A stretch of 64,000 bases of DNA from an uncultured Christensenellaceae bacterium (lineage in GTDB: Bacteria > Bacillota > Clostridia > Christensenellales > Borkfalkiaceae), in contig CAJULO010000001.1 in NCBI GenBank assembly GCA_910586945.1, positions 114,997 through 178,996 of the forward strand, in the 5' to 3' direction. Position 1 is the stretch's first letter; each line of letters begins with the position of its first letter. The notes beneath the pieces were generated by a model. The model was not told the DNA's origin. It saw only the letters and a program-made list of their open reading frames with translations, and did no database searches. Of the stretch, positions 7,404-15,841 are shown one piece after another. A program made the translations under genes and the position numbers.

Positions 7404-8339
7404 TTAAGCTTTATCGTTGCTACCTAGAACATGGATAATTTTATTTTTCACCATTTCTTGAAGAGCGGCACGAGCGGCACCTAAATATTGGCGTGGGTCA
7501 AAATGTCCAGGATTTTCTGCTAAATATTTACGCAAGGCAGCAGTAAAAGTCAAGCGTAGGTCAGAGTCAATATTAATTTTACAAACTGCCATAGATGCAG
7601 CTTTTCTTAGCATATCATTAGGAATACCAATAGCATCTTCCATTTTGCCACCGTATTGATTGATTAAATCAACTTTATCTTGTGGTACAGAGGAGGCACC
7701 ATGTAATACGATAGGGAAATTTGGTAGACGACGAGCAACTTCTTCTAGAATATCAAAACGCAATTGTGGTTTTTGTCCCTTCTTGAATTTAAACGCACCA
7801 TGACATGTACCAATAGCAATTGCTAATGAGTCAATACCTGTTTTTGTACTAAATTCATATACTTCATCAGGGTGTGTGTAGCTAGCATCTTCAGCAGATA
7901 CATTTACATCATCTTCAATACCAGCAAGTTGTCCAAGTTCCGCTTCAACAACGACACCACGGTCATGTGCATAATTTACAACTGCCTTTGTAATCTCAAT
8001 ATTTTTAGCAAGAGAGTGATGTGAAGCATCTATCATAACAGAAGTAAACCCATCATCAATAGCTGCCTTGCAGCTTTCAAAATCTGCACCGTGATCTAAA
8101 TGTAATACAATAGGCAAGTGTGAAGTTTCTTCTGCAGCTTTTACTAGCTGCTTTAAGTATATAGGATTAGCATATTTTCTTGCGCTGCTTGAAACTTGTA
8201 AAATTAAAGGGGATTTACATTCTTTTCCAGCTTCAACAATTCCCTGTATCATTTCCATGTTGTTGATGTTAAAAGCACCGATTGCATATCCTCCTTGATA
8301 TGCTTTTTTAAATAACTCTTTTGAGGTAACAAGTGGCAT
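7404..8339 (-). CDS. fba: class II fructose-1,6-bisphosphate aldolase
   Basis: Zinc-dependent glycolytic aldolase that splits fructose 1,6-bisphosphate into DHAP and glyceraldehyde 3-phosphate. The start chosen is the ATG at 8339 (MPLVTSKELF, 311 residues), preceded by GGAG. The frame is open 31 codons upstream, but that part contains the promoter and is not expected in the protein. The catalytic Asp82 and zinc ligand His83 are in VLHLDHGADF; VEAELG and HGASS motifs follow. It is monocistronic under its own promoter. Confidence 0.96.
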   Translation of the reverse strand: MPLVTSKELFKKAYQGGYAIGAFNINNMEMIQGIVEAGKECKSPLILQVSSSARKYANPIYLKQLVKAAEETSHLPIVLHLDHGADFESCKAAIDDGFTSVMIDASHHSLAKNIEITKAVVNYAHDRGVVVEAELGQLAGIEDDVNVSAEDASYTHPDEVYEFSTKTGIDSLAIAIGTCHGAFKFKKGQKPQLRFDILEEVARRLPNFPIVLHGASSVPQDKVDLINQYGGKMEDAIGIPNDMLRKAASMAVCKINIDSDLRLTFTAALRKYLAENPGHFDPRQYLGAARAALQEMVKNKIIHVLGSNDKA

Positions 8340-8375
8340 AAATTTTTCTCCTTTAAAATATATTTCTACTATAGC

Positions 8376-8403
8376 ATTATACATAAAAATGAAAAAATTG
8401 CAA
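8376..8403 (-). promoter_or_regulatory. sigma-A promoter of fba
   Basis: Minus strand: -35 TTGCAA (8398-8403), 16-base spacer, -10 TATAAT (8376-8381). It lies inside the open frame upstream of the chosen fba start, which supports that start. Confidence 0.8.
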
Positions 8404-8431
8404 TTGAGTTGCATTAAAAAATTTATTTTCA

Positions 8432-8459
8432 TTGCTATTTACAAAAAATTTGGTATAAT
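8432..8459 (+). promoter_or_regulatory. sigma-A promoter of M29 aminopeptidase
   Basis: -35 TTGCTA (8432-8437), 16-base spacer, extended -10 TGGTATAAT (8451-8459). Confidence 0.75.
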
Positions 8460-8525
8460 ACCTATACTATATGTTATAAGTTATATAGATATGAATAGAT
8501 ATGCGTAGTATAAGGAGGACGAAGA

Positions 8526-9644
8526 ATGCGCGACAACAGAGTAAATATTTTAGCAAAAAATATTGTAACACAAGCGATTCAGTGTCAAAAAGGAGAAAAG
8601 GTATTGATAGAAGCCAGAAGTGTAGATAGACAATTTGTACAAGCAATTATACAAGAAGTGTATAGAGTGGGTGCTTTACCAATTGTAGAACTTGTGGATA
8701 CACAAATTGAAAGTACATTATTACAAGGAACATCTGTTGAGCATATTGCATGTATGGCCAAATATGCTCTGCCAAGAATGAAAGATATAGATTGTTATAT
8801 AGGATTGAGAGGAGGGGACAACAGTTTTGAATTGGCAAATGTTCCAGCTGAGAAACTAAAACTGTATGATAAACATTTTAGTTTACCGGTACATCATAAA
8901 GTGCGTGTACCCCTTAAAAAATGGGTAGTTTTACGTTATCCGTCTGCATCAATGGCACAAAATGCACAAATGTCTACAGAGGATTTTGAGGATTTATATT
9001 TTCAAGTTTGCAATGTTGACTACAAAAAGATGGATACTGCTTTAGATGCATTACAAAGTTTAATGGAAAAGACAGATAAAGTGCATATTGTAGCAAAAAA
9101 TACAGATATAACCTTTTCAATTCAAGGGATGCCAATCATTAAGTGTTCTGGTCAAATGAATATCCCTGATGGAGAAATTTATACTGCACCTATTCGAGAT
9201 TCTATTGAAGGAAAGATAACATTTAATACACCGGCGATACACAAGGGAAACCGTTTTGAAGAAATCACATTACACTTTAAAAAAGGCAAGATAGAAAGCG
9301 AGAGTTGCCTAGGCAATATTGTTGCTCTTCGCGAAATTTTAGACACGGATAAGGGAGCAAGATTTGTGGGGGAATTTGCAATTGGAATTAATCCATATCT
9401 AACAAAAGGGATTGGAGATACTCTTTTTGATGAAAAGATAGCGGGTTCAGTGCATTTTGCATTAGGAAATTGCTATGAAAACGCTAATAATAGTAATATG
9501 TCTAGCATACATTGGGATTTGGTGGCAATTATGACGGAGACATATGGTGGTGGAGAGATGTATTTTGATGATATTTTAGTACAAAAAAACGGTCGTTTTG
9601 TCTTGGAAAGTTTACAAAATTTAAATGTAGAAAATTTAAAATAG
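8526..9644 (+). CDS. M29-family metallo-aminopeptidase
   Basis: Leucyl-type aminopeptidase of the thermophilic (M29, AmpS/AmpT) family; removes N-terminal residues from peptides in the cytoplasm using two metal ions. The 372 residues are normal for the family. The C-terminal metal-binding region is visible: Glu in ARFVGEFAIGIN, His in GSVHFALGN, His/Asp in SIHWDLV. AGGAGG precedes the ATG and a dedicated promoter lies upstream. It is followed directly by the gapA promoter, so it appears monocistronic. Confidence 0.92.
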   Translation: MRDNRVNILAKNIVTQAIQCQKGEKVLIEARSVDRQFVQAIIQEVYRVGALPIVELVDTQIESTLLQGTSVEHIACMAKYALPRMKDIDCYIGLRGGDNSFELANVPAEKLKLYDKHFSLPVHHKVRVPLKKWVVLRYPSASMAQNAQMSTEDFEDLYFQVCNVDYKKMDTALDALQSLMEKTDKVHIVAKNTDITFSIQGMPIIKCSGQMNIPDGEIYTAPIRDSIEGKITFNTPAIHKGNRFEEITLHFKKGKIESESCLGNIVALREILDTDKGARFVGEFAIGINPYLTKGIGDTLFDEKIAGSVHFALGNCYENANNSNMSSIHWDLVAIMTETYGGGEMYFDDILVQKNGRFVLESLQNLNVENLK

Positions 9645-9658
9645 GTATGTAATTTAAG

Positions 9659-9687
9659 TTGACTTATTGATTTATATATAATATAAT
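9659..9687 (+). promoter_or_regulatory. sigma-A promoter of gapA
   Basis: -35 TTGACT (9659-9664), 17-base spacer, perfect -10 TATAAT (9682-9687). Confidence 0.9.
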
Positions 9688-9721
9688 AAAAGCATAGTTA
9701 AATTTGAGGAGGATAAAAAAA

Positions 9722-10738
9722 ATGGCAAATATTAGAGTAGCAATTAACGGTTTTGGTCGTATTGGTCGTTTAGCTTTTAGACAAATGTTCAATGCAGAAG
9801 GGTATGAAGTTGTGGCAATTAACGACTTAACAAGCCCAGAGATGTTAGCACATCTATTAAAATATGATTCTGCACAAGGTAGATACGCATTGGCAGATAA
9901 AGTTAGCCATACAGAAAATTCTATCATCGTTAACGGAAAAGAAATTAAAATTTATGCTGAAAAAGATGCAAAAGATTTACCATGGGGTAAAATTGGTGTT
10001 GATGTTGTATTAGAATGTACTGGTTTTTATACCTCTAAAGAAAAGAGTCAAGCACATATAGCTGCTGGTGCTAAAAAAGTTGTTATTTCTGCACCTGCTG
10101 GTAAAGACTTACCAACAATTGTATTTGGTGTAAATGAAAAGACATTAAAAGCATCAGATGCGATTATTTGTGCAGCTTCATGTACAACAAACTGTCTAGC
10201 ACCTATGGCAGATACATTAAACAAATTTGCAAAAATTCAATCTGGATATATGACAACAATCCATGCATATACAGGTGACCAAATGACTCTTGATGGACCA
10301 CATCGTAAAGGTGATTTACGCCGTGCAAGAGCTGCTGCTGCAAATATTACTCCAAACAGCACAGGGGCTGCTAAAGCTATCGGTTTAGTTATACCTGAAC
10401 TCAATGGTGTTTTAGATGGTTGTGCACAACGCGTACCAGTAATTACAGGTTCACTTACAGAATTGATTGCAATTGTTGAAAAATCAGTAAAAGCTGAAGA
10501 AGTAAATGCTGCAATGAAAAAAGCAAAGAGTGATTCTTTTGGTTATACTGAAGATGAAATTGTTTCATCAGATGTTATTGGAATTACATATGGTTCATTA
10601 TTTGATGCTACACAAACAAAATGTATGCCACTTGCTGATGGCAAAACACTTGTAAAAGTTGTTTCTTGGTATGATAATGAAAATTCATATACAAGTCAAA
10701 TGGTAAGAACTATTAAATATTTTGCTAAATTAAAATAA
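9722..10738 (+). CDS. gapA: glyceraldehyde-3-phosphate dehydrogenase, type I
   Basis: Glycolytic NAD-dependent GAPDH of 338 residues. The Rossmann motif INGFGRIGR is at residues 8-16. Catalytic Cys154 is in ASCTTNC and His181 in TTIHAYTGDQ. The acidic residue after the second strand (INDL) fits NAD rather than NADP use. The start at 9722 is set by GAGGAGG; an in-frame TTG at 9704 would include the ribosome binding site. No pgk or tpi follows. A 0.9-kb gene-poor stretch comes next. Confidence 0.97.
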   Translation: MANIRVAINGFGRIGRLAFRQMFNAEGYEVVAINDLTSPEMLAHLLKYDSAQGRYALADKVSHTENSIIVNGKEIKIYAEKDAKDLPWGKIGVDVVLECTGFYTSKEKSQAHIAAGAKKVVISAPAGKDLPTIVFGVNEKTLKASDAIICAASCTTNCLAPMADTLNKFAKIQSGYMTTIHAYTGDQMTLDGPHRKGDLRRARAAAANITPNSTGAAKAIGLVIPELNGVLDGCAQRVPVITGSLTELIAIVEKSVKAEEVNAAMKKAKSDSFGYTEDEIVSSDVIGITYGSLFDATQTKCMPLADGKTLVKVVSWYDNENSYTSQMVRTIKYFAKLK

Positions 10739-11614
10739 TAATTTTTTTGATGATTTAAGATATAGTTGTATACCTTTCGATAAACGACGATATTTTGTGT
10801 CTTAACAAATATAAAAATTCTAGGTAAGTTAGTATTTTCCCCTTAAAATTTTCTTATTTATAGTTTTGCTTCATATATTTTATTTACCATTATTTTTATA
10901 AATGCGAAAGAGCAAATTATATAGATAGTGTATATTTATAATATTTTCTTAGAACCTCTCTATAAAATATAGAGGGGTTCTATACTGTTTTATATATTAT
11001 ATATAGAGATATTTGCTATATAAAATAGTATTTTATATAGTATTTTAATTGCTCTTTTTCCTTTTAAAATAATTTGTTACATTTTACTATTTTAAATCCT
11101 TGACTGAGTCAATAGGTCTTTTAACTTATTTTTTCTAAAAAGTTAGATTTTTAAAGACTATATGCATATAGTTTATATATAATTGAAGATATCCAACTCT
11201 TATAAAGATTTTACATACATAATATTGAAATATATTCTATTTCTTTTTATTGTATAATAGTATAATATAGTGTTCTGTGTATAGATAATGTAATAAAATA
11301 TGGATATACAATTTTTGTCTTATTGCTTTTATAGTGCGATTGTAAAATAGAATGAAAGAAAAATAGAAAGAAAAAGATAGTAGTTTAGAAAGGATATTCT
11401 TGATAAGAAGTATATTATAAAAATAATTTATAAAAAGTTATATAAAGGATTTCAAAAAAGTTTACACCAAAATAATAAGCGAATGCATAGTATAAAAGTA
11501 GGGGAATAACTCCCTTTACAATAAGGATAAGAATTATAAGTTGCAATACAAAAGAAAAGACCTTGAAAATCGTAAATGGGAGTATTTCTCAATTGAAATC
11601 AAGAGGAAAAAGTT
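10739..11614. other. gene-poor AT-rich stretch with hairpins
   Basis: About 0.9 kb with no frame that looks coding on either strand. It holds several hairpins: one at 10951-10981, and a perfect 11-base stem CTATATAAAAT / ATTTTATATAG with a 3-base loop at 11026-11050. A TTGAC/GTCAA palindrome lies near 11100. TATAAT boxes near 11250 could start the Cys-rich gene transcript. No tRNA, SRP, 6S, tmRNA or RNase P signature is seen. Confidence 0.6.
10951..10985 (+). terminator. strong hairpin downstream of gapA
   Basis: Fourteen-base stem, one G-T wobble, with AGAACCTCTC at the left foot (10951-10964 with 10968-10981) and a 3-base loop. The T-run after it is weak. It lies 213 bases after gapA, so either gapA has a long 3' UTR or this ends a separate RNA. 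Confidence 0.5.
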
Positions 11615-11953
11615 ATGTTTATTTTTTCAATGTTATTACTTAGTGCTTGTTGCAATAACAATAATTGCTGTAATAATAGCTGCAATAACTGTAATCGCTG
11701 TAATAATTGTAATTGTCATCAACATCAACACCACTGCTCATGTGGGCATGAATGCAAAAGAGGTTGCAGATGTACAAGATGTCAAAGAACAGACTGCACA
11801 CACTACACATTTTTTGAAAGTGGTATGCCAGTAGATAGAATGACAGTATATAACAGCAATCCAAATGGTGCTTCAACATTTGGTTCATACAGTGGTTTAA
11901 ATGCATGCAACAGTGAAGCATTTTACAATAGACAATATGGACTAGACAGATAA
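11615..11953 (+). CDS. Cys/Asn/His-rich small protein
   Basis: 112 residues with 17 cysteines, 16 of them within residues 12-60, arranged as repeated C-N-N-C and CxC units followed by an HQHQHH cluster. This suggests metal binding or a disulfide-linked structure. The N-terminus is hydrophobic and ends SAC, so it could be a short lipoprotein signal, although no basic residues precede it. The C-terminal half has no cysteines apart from one and is Gly/Ser/Asn-rich. AGAGGA is upstream and a terminator downstream. Two other open frames overlap but lack these features. Spore coat or metal-binding roles are possible; I do not recognise the family. Confidence 0.7.
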   Translation: MFIFSMLLLSACCNNNNCCNNSCNNCNRCNNCNCHQHQHHCSCGHECKRGCRCTRCQRTDCTHYTFFESGMPVDRMTVYNSNPNGASTFGSYSGLNACNSEAFYNRQYGLDR

Positions 11954-12738
11954 TGGATGTTATACAGCGGGAAATATAAATTTATTTTTGTTTACCAATA
12001 TTGTCTTAAAATAAAAAAGATAGAAGTATTTGGGTGCTTCTATCTTTTTTATTTTTTAAATTTTTATTGATACAAAAGTTATTTTTATCTCTTTATAAAC
12101 TTGCTCGAGAATATCTAAGATTTTCCTATCTTGTAATTATGTATTACAGACTGTAATACATTTCATCTTCAATAGTCTTATCTTTAATATCTCCAATAGA
12201 TAGTACTTTTGAAAAATCATTAAATTTAAAAATAGTTTTATCATATTTATATAGATAACAAATGGATAAGTTATTTAGCAATAAAAGTTGATGTAATAAA
12301 TAGGAGAAATACTCTTATAATTATGTTTATTATATGTAATAAAGATGTCTTAATTCTTAAATCATTCTTTTTTAAATTTTTAATCTTGTTTAAATAAAAA
12401 TATGTCTAAGTAAATAAATATAGAAATATCTTATAGAAGGAATAGGGAAGCCTTGTAAAATAAATCTTGGTGTTTTGATAATTTATAAAATGTCTTCAAA
12501 ATTTTAAATCAGTATGTAAAACTTTTACTTTTTATATTTATTTTTTCAAAAAATTATTTTTTCTTGCAGATATATTTGGATAACAAGAATAGTAATAGTA
12601 CTGCATTATAGAAAGATTGATTGTATTATGATACTTTGAAAATATTAGTATTTTGTCTATAATAAACAAAATACTAATATTTTATATATAATTTTATTTT
12701 TTAAAGTTTTTCATAATAAGAATTAAAATAATAAAAGT
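11954..12738. other. gene-poor stretch, possible decayed coding sequence
   Basis: About 0.8 kb without an intact gene apart from the terminator at 12013. On the minus strand, between about 12310 and 12150, one frame without a start codon reads like a protein C-terminus (…KYDKTIFKFNDF, then IGDIKDKTIEDE) and ends in TAA. A second frame upstream of it (about 12400-12280) reads as a lysine-rich then hydrophobic stretch. Chance open frames of this length are expected in DNA this AT-rich, so decay of a gene is only a possibility. Confidence 0.35.
12013..12050. terminator. terminator after Cys-rich gene
   Basis: Perfect 14-base stem with A-run, GATAGAAG / CTTCTATC and T-run (12013-12026 with 12037-12050), ten-base loop. 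It can work in both directions. Confidence 0.9.
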
Positions 12739-13299
12739 TTATTTGCACATCGATATAAAATACCTATGCGTACTTGTATCCGCAGTAAGTTCAGGATGAA
12801 AGGAGGTTACAAGTTGATTGCCTTGTTTTGCTGCAACAATATGATTGTCTACTGTTGCAAGTACTTCAACCTTTTCGTCAACACTTGCAATAAAAGGGGC
12901 ACGAATAAAAACCATAGGAATATTGCCAACACCTTTTAACTCTGCTGTAGTCGTAAAACTTCCAAGTTGTCGCCCATAGGCATTGCGTCTAACAGTAATT
13001 TGCATGGTAGCTAAATGTTGTCTATAATCGTTTTCTAGTTTATTTGCAAGTAAAATTAAACCTGCACAAGTACCAAATACTGGCATACCATCTAAAATTG
13101 CTTGTCGTATTGGATGAAAAAGCTGTAGGTCATGCAATAATTTCCCCATAACTGTGGATTCTCCACCTGGTAAAATAATACCATCTAATCCTTTAAAATC
13201 AGATAATTGTCGAATCTCTATACTATCAACACCAATTTTTTGCAGATGTCTAATATGTTCAATAAAAGCACCTTGCAGTGCTAAAACACCAATTTTCAT
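12739..13299 (-). CDS. pdxT: pyridoxal 5'-phosphate synthase glutaminase subunit
   Basis: Class I glutamine amidotransferase (186 residues) that supplies ammonia to PdxS for vitamin B6 synthesis. Catalytic Cys78 in FGTCAGL, and His168 with Glu170 in SFHPEL, are present. The oxyanion motif LPGGESTVMGKL is near residue 43. It starts 3 bases after the pdxS stop, as expected for a tightly coupled operon. It ends the operon. Confidence 0.97.
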   Translation of the reverse strand: MKIGVLALQGAFIEHIRHLQKIGVDSIEIRQLSDFKGLDGIILPGGESTVMGKLLHDLQLFHPIRQAILDGMPVFGTCAGLILLANKLENDYRQHLATMQITVRRNAYGRQLGSFTTTAELKGVGNIPMVFIRAPFIASVDEKVEVLATVDNHIVAAKQGNQLVTSFHPELTADTSTHRYFISMCK

Positions 13300-13301
13300 T
13301 T

Positions 13302-14174
13302 TTATAATCCGCGTTCTGCCATGATGAGTTCAATTTCATCTTCATTGATACCAACCATTGCTTTGCCTAAATTTTTTGAAAGCTCTGCAATCAATTTTGC
13401 ATCTTTAAAATTAGTTACCGCTTGTACGATAGAACGTGCTCTCTTTTCAGGATTTTCTGATTTAAAAATACCACTGCCAACAAATACACCTTCTGCACCA
13501 AGTTGCATCATAAGTGCAGCATCAGCAGGGGTTGCTACTCCACCAGCAGCAAAATTTACTACAGGTAATTTGCCTAATTTTTGTACTTCTTTTACCAACT
13601 CAAATGGCACTCTATATTTTATAGCATAGCTACCAAGAACACTATCAGATGCAATTTGTAATTGATGAATTTCATCATAAATAGTACGCATATGACGAAC
13701 TGCTTGAATAATATCACCAGTGCCAGGTTCGCCTTTTGTACGAATCATAGAAGCCCCTTCATGAATACGGCGTAATGCTTCGCCTAAATTTTTTGCTCCA
13801 CAAACAAATGGCACACTAAATTCCTTTTTATTGATATGAAAACGGTCATCAGCAGGAGAAAGAACTTCACTTTCATCTATATAATCAATTTCAATAGCTT
13901 GTAAAATTTGTGCTTCTACAAAATGTCCTATGCGTACCTTTGCCATTACAGGAATACTTACAGCATTTTGAATCCCTTCAATCATTTTAGGGTCACTCAT
14001 TCTAGAAACGCCACCCGCTGCACGAATATCGGCAGGAATTCTTTCCAAAGCCATAACGGCACAAGCTCCAGCTTGTTCGGCAATTTTTGCTTGTTCTGGG
14101 GTAGTAACATCCATAATTACTCCACCTTTTAGCATTTGTGCTAAATTTTTATTGAGTTCGCTTCTATCTAACAT
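13302..14174 (-). CDS. pdxS: pyridoxal 5'-phosphate synthase, lyase subunit
   Basis: Makes PLP from ribose 5-phosphate, glyceraldehyde 3-phosphate and ammonia; forms a dodecamer decorated by PdxT. The 290 residues form one TIM barrel. Lys79 in MAKVRIGHF and Lys147 in RTKGEPGTG match the two Schiff-base lysines of the Bacillus enzyme (81 and 149). It is the first gene of the pdxST operon. A perfect 7-1-7 palindrome lies about 50 bases upstream. The PLP made would serve the several PLP enzymes of this window. Confidence 0.97.
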   Translation of the reverse strand: MLDRSELNKNLAQMLKGGVIMDVTTPEQAKIAEQAGACAVMALERIPADIRAAGGVSRMSDPKMIEGIQNAVSIPVMAKVRIGHFVEAQILQAIEIDYIDESEVLSPADDRFHINKKEFSVPFVCGAKNLGEALRRIHEGASMIRTKGEPGTGDIIQAVRHMRTIYDEIHQLQIASDSVLGSYAIKYRVPFELVKEVQKLGKLPVVNFAAGGVATPADAALMMQLGAEGVFVGSGIFKSENPEKRARSIVQAVTNFKDAKLIAELSKNLGKAMVGINEDEIELIMAERGL

Positions 14175-14222
14175 ATTTGATGCTCCTTTTCAACTTGTTA
14201 AATTTTCTTTTCAATATTTTTA

Positions 14223-14237
14223 TAGAATTAAATTCTA
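14223..14237. promoter_or_regulatory. perfect 15-bp palindrome upstream of pdxS
   Basis: TAGAATTAAATTCTA, a 7-1-7 inverted repeat 49 bases before the pdxS start. This is the size of a repressor operator, including Fur-family boxes. The regulator is unknown; a pdxR gene is not seen. Confidence 0.45.
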
Positions 14238-14364
14238 GTTATTGTATTCAATTTTTATTTATTCTACGAAACAATATATAATAGAGGAGAGTGGAAGCTA
14301 AAATTGTAAAATTTATATATTTTTACTTATGCATCTTACCGAGTTTCGTATATATTTGCTAAAT

Positions 14365-15315
14365 TTATTTTTCTAAGTTATCTAAAGCATGTTGTAACCA
14401 TTGTTCGATATCATTAAATACGATTTGCTTATCAATTTCATTTAATATTTCATGACGCATTTCAGGATAAATTATTTTTTGAATATCAACTATTTTTTGT
14501 TTTTTTAGATGTTTTTCAATAGAATCAATACCTTTACCTTTGCCACCTAAATGATCTTCTTGTCCGCTAATCATCAAAATAGGTTTTTCTTTTGGAGTTG
14601 CGGCAAAACATTTTTTAGAGTTTGCTTTTTGGCATAAAGTGAGTAATGTTTGTAGAGCAGATGCACTAAATGAGAACATACAATATTTATCTTGACGGTA
14701 TTGTTCTACAGTTTCCGGATTTGCACAAATCCAATCTTGTTCCGTTTCAGCATCTTCAACGGATTTTGCAAATTTGCCAAAAACCAATTTATCTAATACA
14801 GGACTGCGATATTCCTTTGATTTAAAAATAGATGTTGTCTTTAAAAGTAATTTTGCAATACGATATAGTTGTGTATAAATTTTATAACCAGTACCACAGA
14901 TAATCAATCCATTATAAAGGTCAGAATGTTCTGCATAAGCAAGTCTTGCAATAAAGGAACCCATACTATGACCCATCAAAAATAAAGGTAGATTTGGATA
15001 TTGTCCTTTTATTTTTTGGGATAAGATAACAATATCTTGTACTAAATTTGTATCGTTGCTATCATGTGGAAAATGTCCTAATTCGCTATCGTCAGCAACA
15101 CTGCCTTTATGTCCTAAATGGTCATTTCCGAAGACTAAAAATCCCTTTTTAATTAAAAATTCTATAAAATGTTCATAGCGTTCAATATATTCACACATAC
15201 CGTGCGAGATTTGAAATAAACCTATAATTTTATGCGTTGGAGTATACGTATAATAGGTAATTGTACTCTTTTCATTAGAACTTGTATAAGTGCGTGTTTC
15301 TTTAATATAATTCAT
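14365..15315 (-). CDS. alpha/beta hydrolase, monoacylglycerol lipase/lysophospholipase-like
   Basis: Cytoplasmic serine hydrolase of the S33/lysophospholipase group, 316 residues. The oxyanion-side motif SHGMCEY is at about 37-43. The nucleophile Ser117 is in GHSMGS; likely Asp254 (SGQEDHLGG) and His288 (EMRHEIL) complete the triad. Substrate probably a monoacylglycerol or lysophospholipid, by family only. GAGG precedes the ATG and a good promoter lies upstream. It is a single-gene unit. Confidence 0.9.
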   Translation of the reverse strand: MNYIKETRTYTSSNEKSTITYYTYTPTHKIIGLFQISHGMCEYIERYEHFIEFLIKKGFLVFGNDHLGHKGSVADDSELGHFPHDSNDTNLVQDIVILSQKIKGQYPNLPLFLMGHSMGSFIARLAYAEHSDLYNGLIICGTGYKIYTQLYRIAKLLLKTTSIFKSKEYRSPVLDKLVFGKFAKSVEDAETEQDWICANPETVEQYRQDKYCMFSFSASALQTLLTLCQKANSKKCFAATPKEKPILMISGQEDHLGGKGKGIDSIEKHLKKQKIVDIQKIIYPEMRHEILNEIDKQIVFNDIEQWLQHALDNLEK

Positions 15316-15366
15316 AAAATATTACCTCGTAGTCTTTAATTTTACTCTTTTAGTATATACAATTAT

Positions 15367-15395
15367 AGTATACATATAAGTAGAATAATTTGCAA
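15367..15395 (-). promoter_or_regulatory. sigma-A promoter of lipase-like gene
   Basis: Minus strand: -35 TTGCAA (15390-15395), 17-base spacer, -10 TATACT (15367-15372). GTATA/TATAC half-sites between 15353 and 15373 overlap the -10 box and could be an operator. Confidence 0.75.
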
Positions 15396-15581
15396 GTATT
15401 TTTTTAAAGATATTCAAATTTTTGCCACTCTCATAGTATCTATACTCATATACATATATATTTTAGTATACAACAAATTTTTATAAAAATTATATAATTT
15501 TTAGATAAAATATTGACAAATTCTTCCTTTCAATTTGCTACTGCGATATTATTTGAACAGTACAAAATTGGCATATAAATT

Positions 15582-15701
15582 ATGTATTTTTTAATATTTA
15601 TGCTAAGTTTTTTGGGGATAATTTGCAATGCTTTTTTTCATATAATCTTATGGCAAGGTATCAATATATTTAGTGGCTGGTATAAACATTATTACAAATA
15701 A
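15582..15701 (+). CDS. candidate hydrophobic micropeptide, 39 aa
   Basis: Frame from ATG 15582 (or ATG 15600) to TAA at 15699-15701. It encodes one transmembrane-type helix rich in Phe, Ile and Leu, followed by a short WYKHYYK tail, the shape of type I toxins or small membrane peptides. The stop codon lies inside the left arm of a strong hairpin at 15689-15735. A perfect TTGACA lies 64 bases upstream, but no convincing -10 or ribosome binding site is seen, so expression is uncertain. Confidence 0.35.
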   Translation: MYFLIFMLSFLGIICNAFFHIILWQGINIFSGWYKHYYK

Positions 15702-15735
15702 AAGCAAACTATCTACTTGCTTTTATTTGTAATAA
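15689..15735. terminator. perfect 19-bp inverted repeat (hairpin)
   Basis: TTATTACAAATAAAAGCAA at 15689-15707 pairs perfectly with 15717-15735 around a 9-base loop. It is flanked by A-rich sequence on the right and TGTTTAT on the left (minus-strand sense), so it is not a classical T-run terminator on the plus strand. It could end the micropeptide transcript or be a remnant of a small mobile element. Confidence 0.6.
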
Positions 15736-15841
15736 AAAAATAGAGATATAAATAACCTTTATAAAAATCATTTTTATTATCTATTAAATAGTATAAATTT
15801 TTTTGATTTATGTTATGATAGTGGTAAAAAAAGGAGTATAT

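Larger units (their letters stand above)
15316..15841. other. intergenic accessory region upstream of the KAP NTPase
   Basis: About 0.5 kb. It holds the lipase promoter, a perfect TTGACA (15513-15518) without a good -10, a 39-codon hydrophobic frame and a perfect inverted repeat, each listed separately. The KAP gene's own promoter is not clear; the nearest -10-like box is TATGAT at 15814-15819. Confidence 0.5.

Noticed and set aside
11541..11921. Alternative frames overlapping the Cys-rich gene (plus 11541-11834, minus 11640-11921)
   Set aside because: The 11615 frame has the ribosome binding site, spans to the terminator and has patterned composition; the others are low-complexity by-products.
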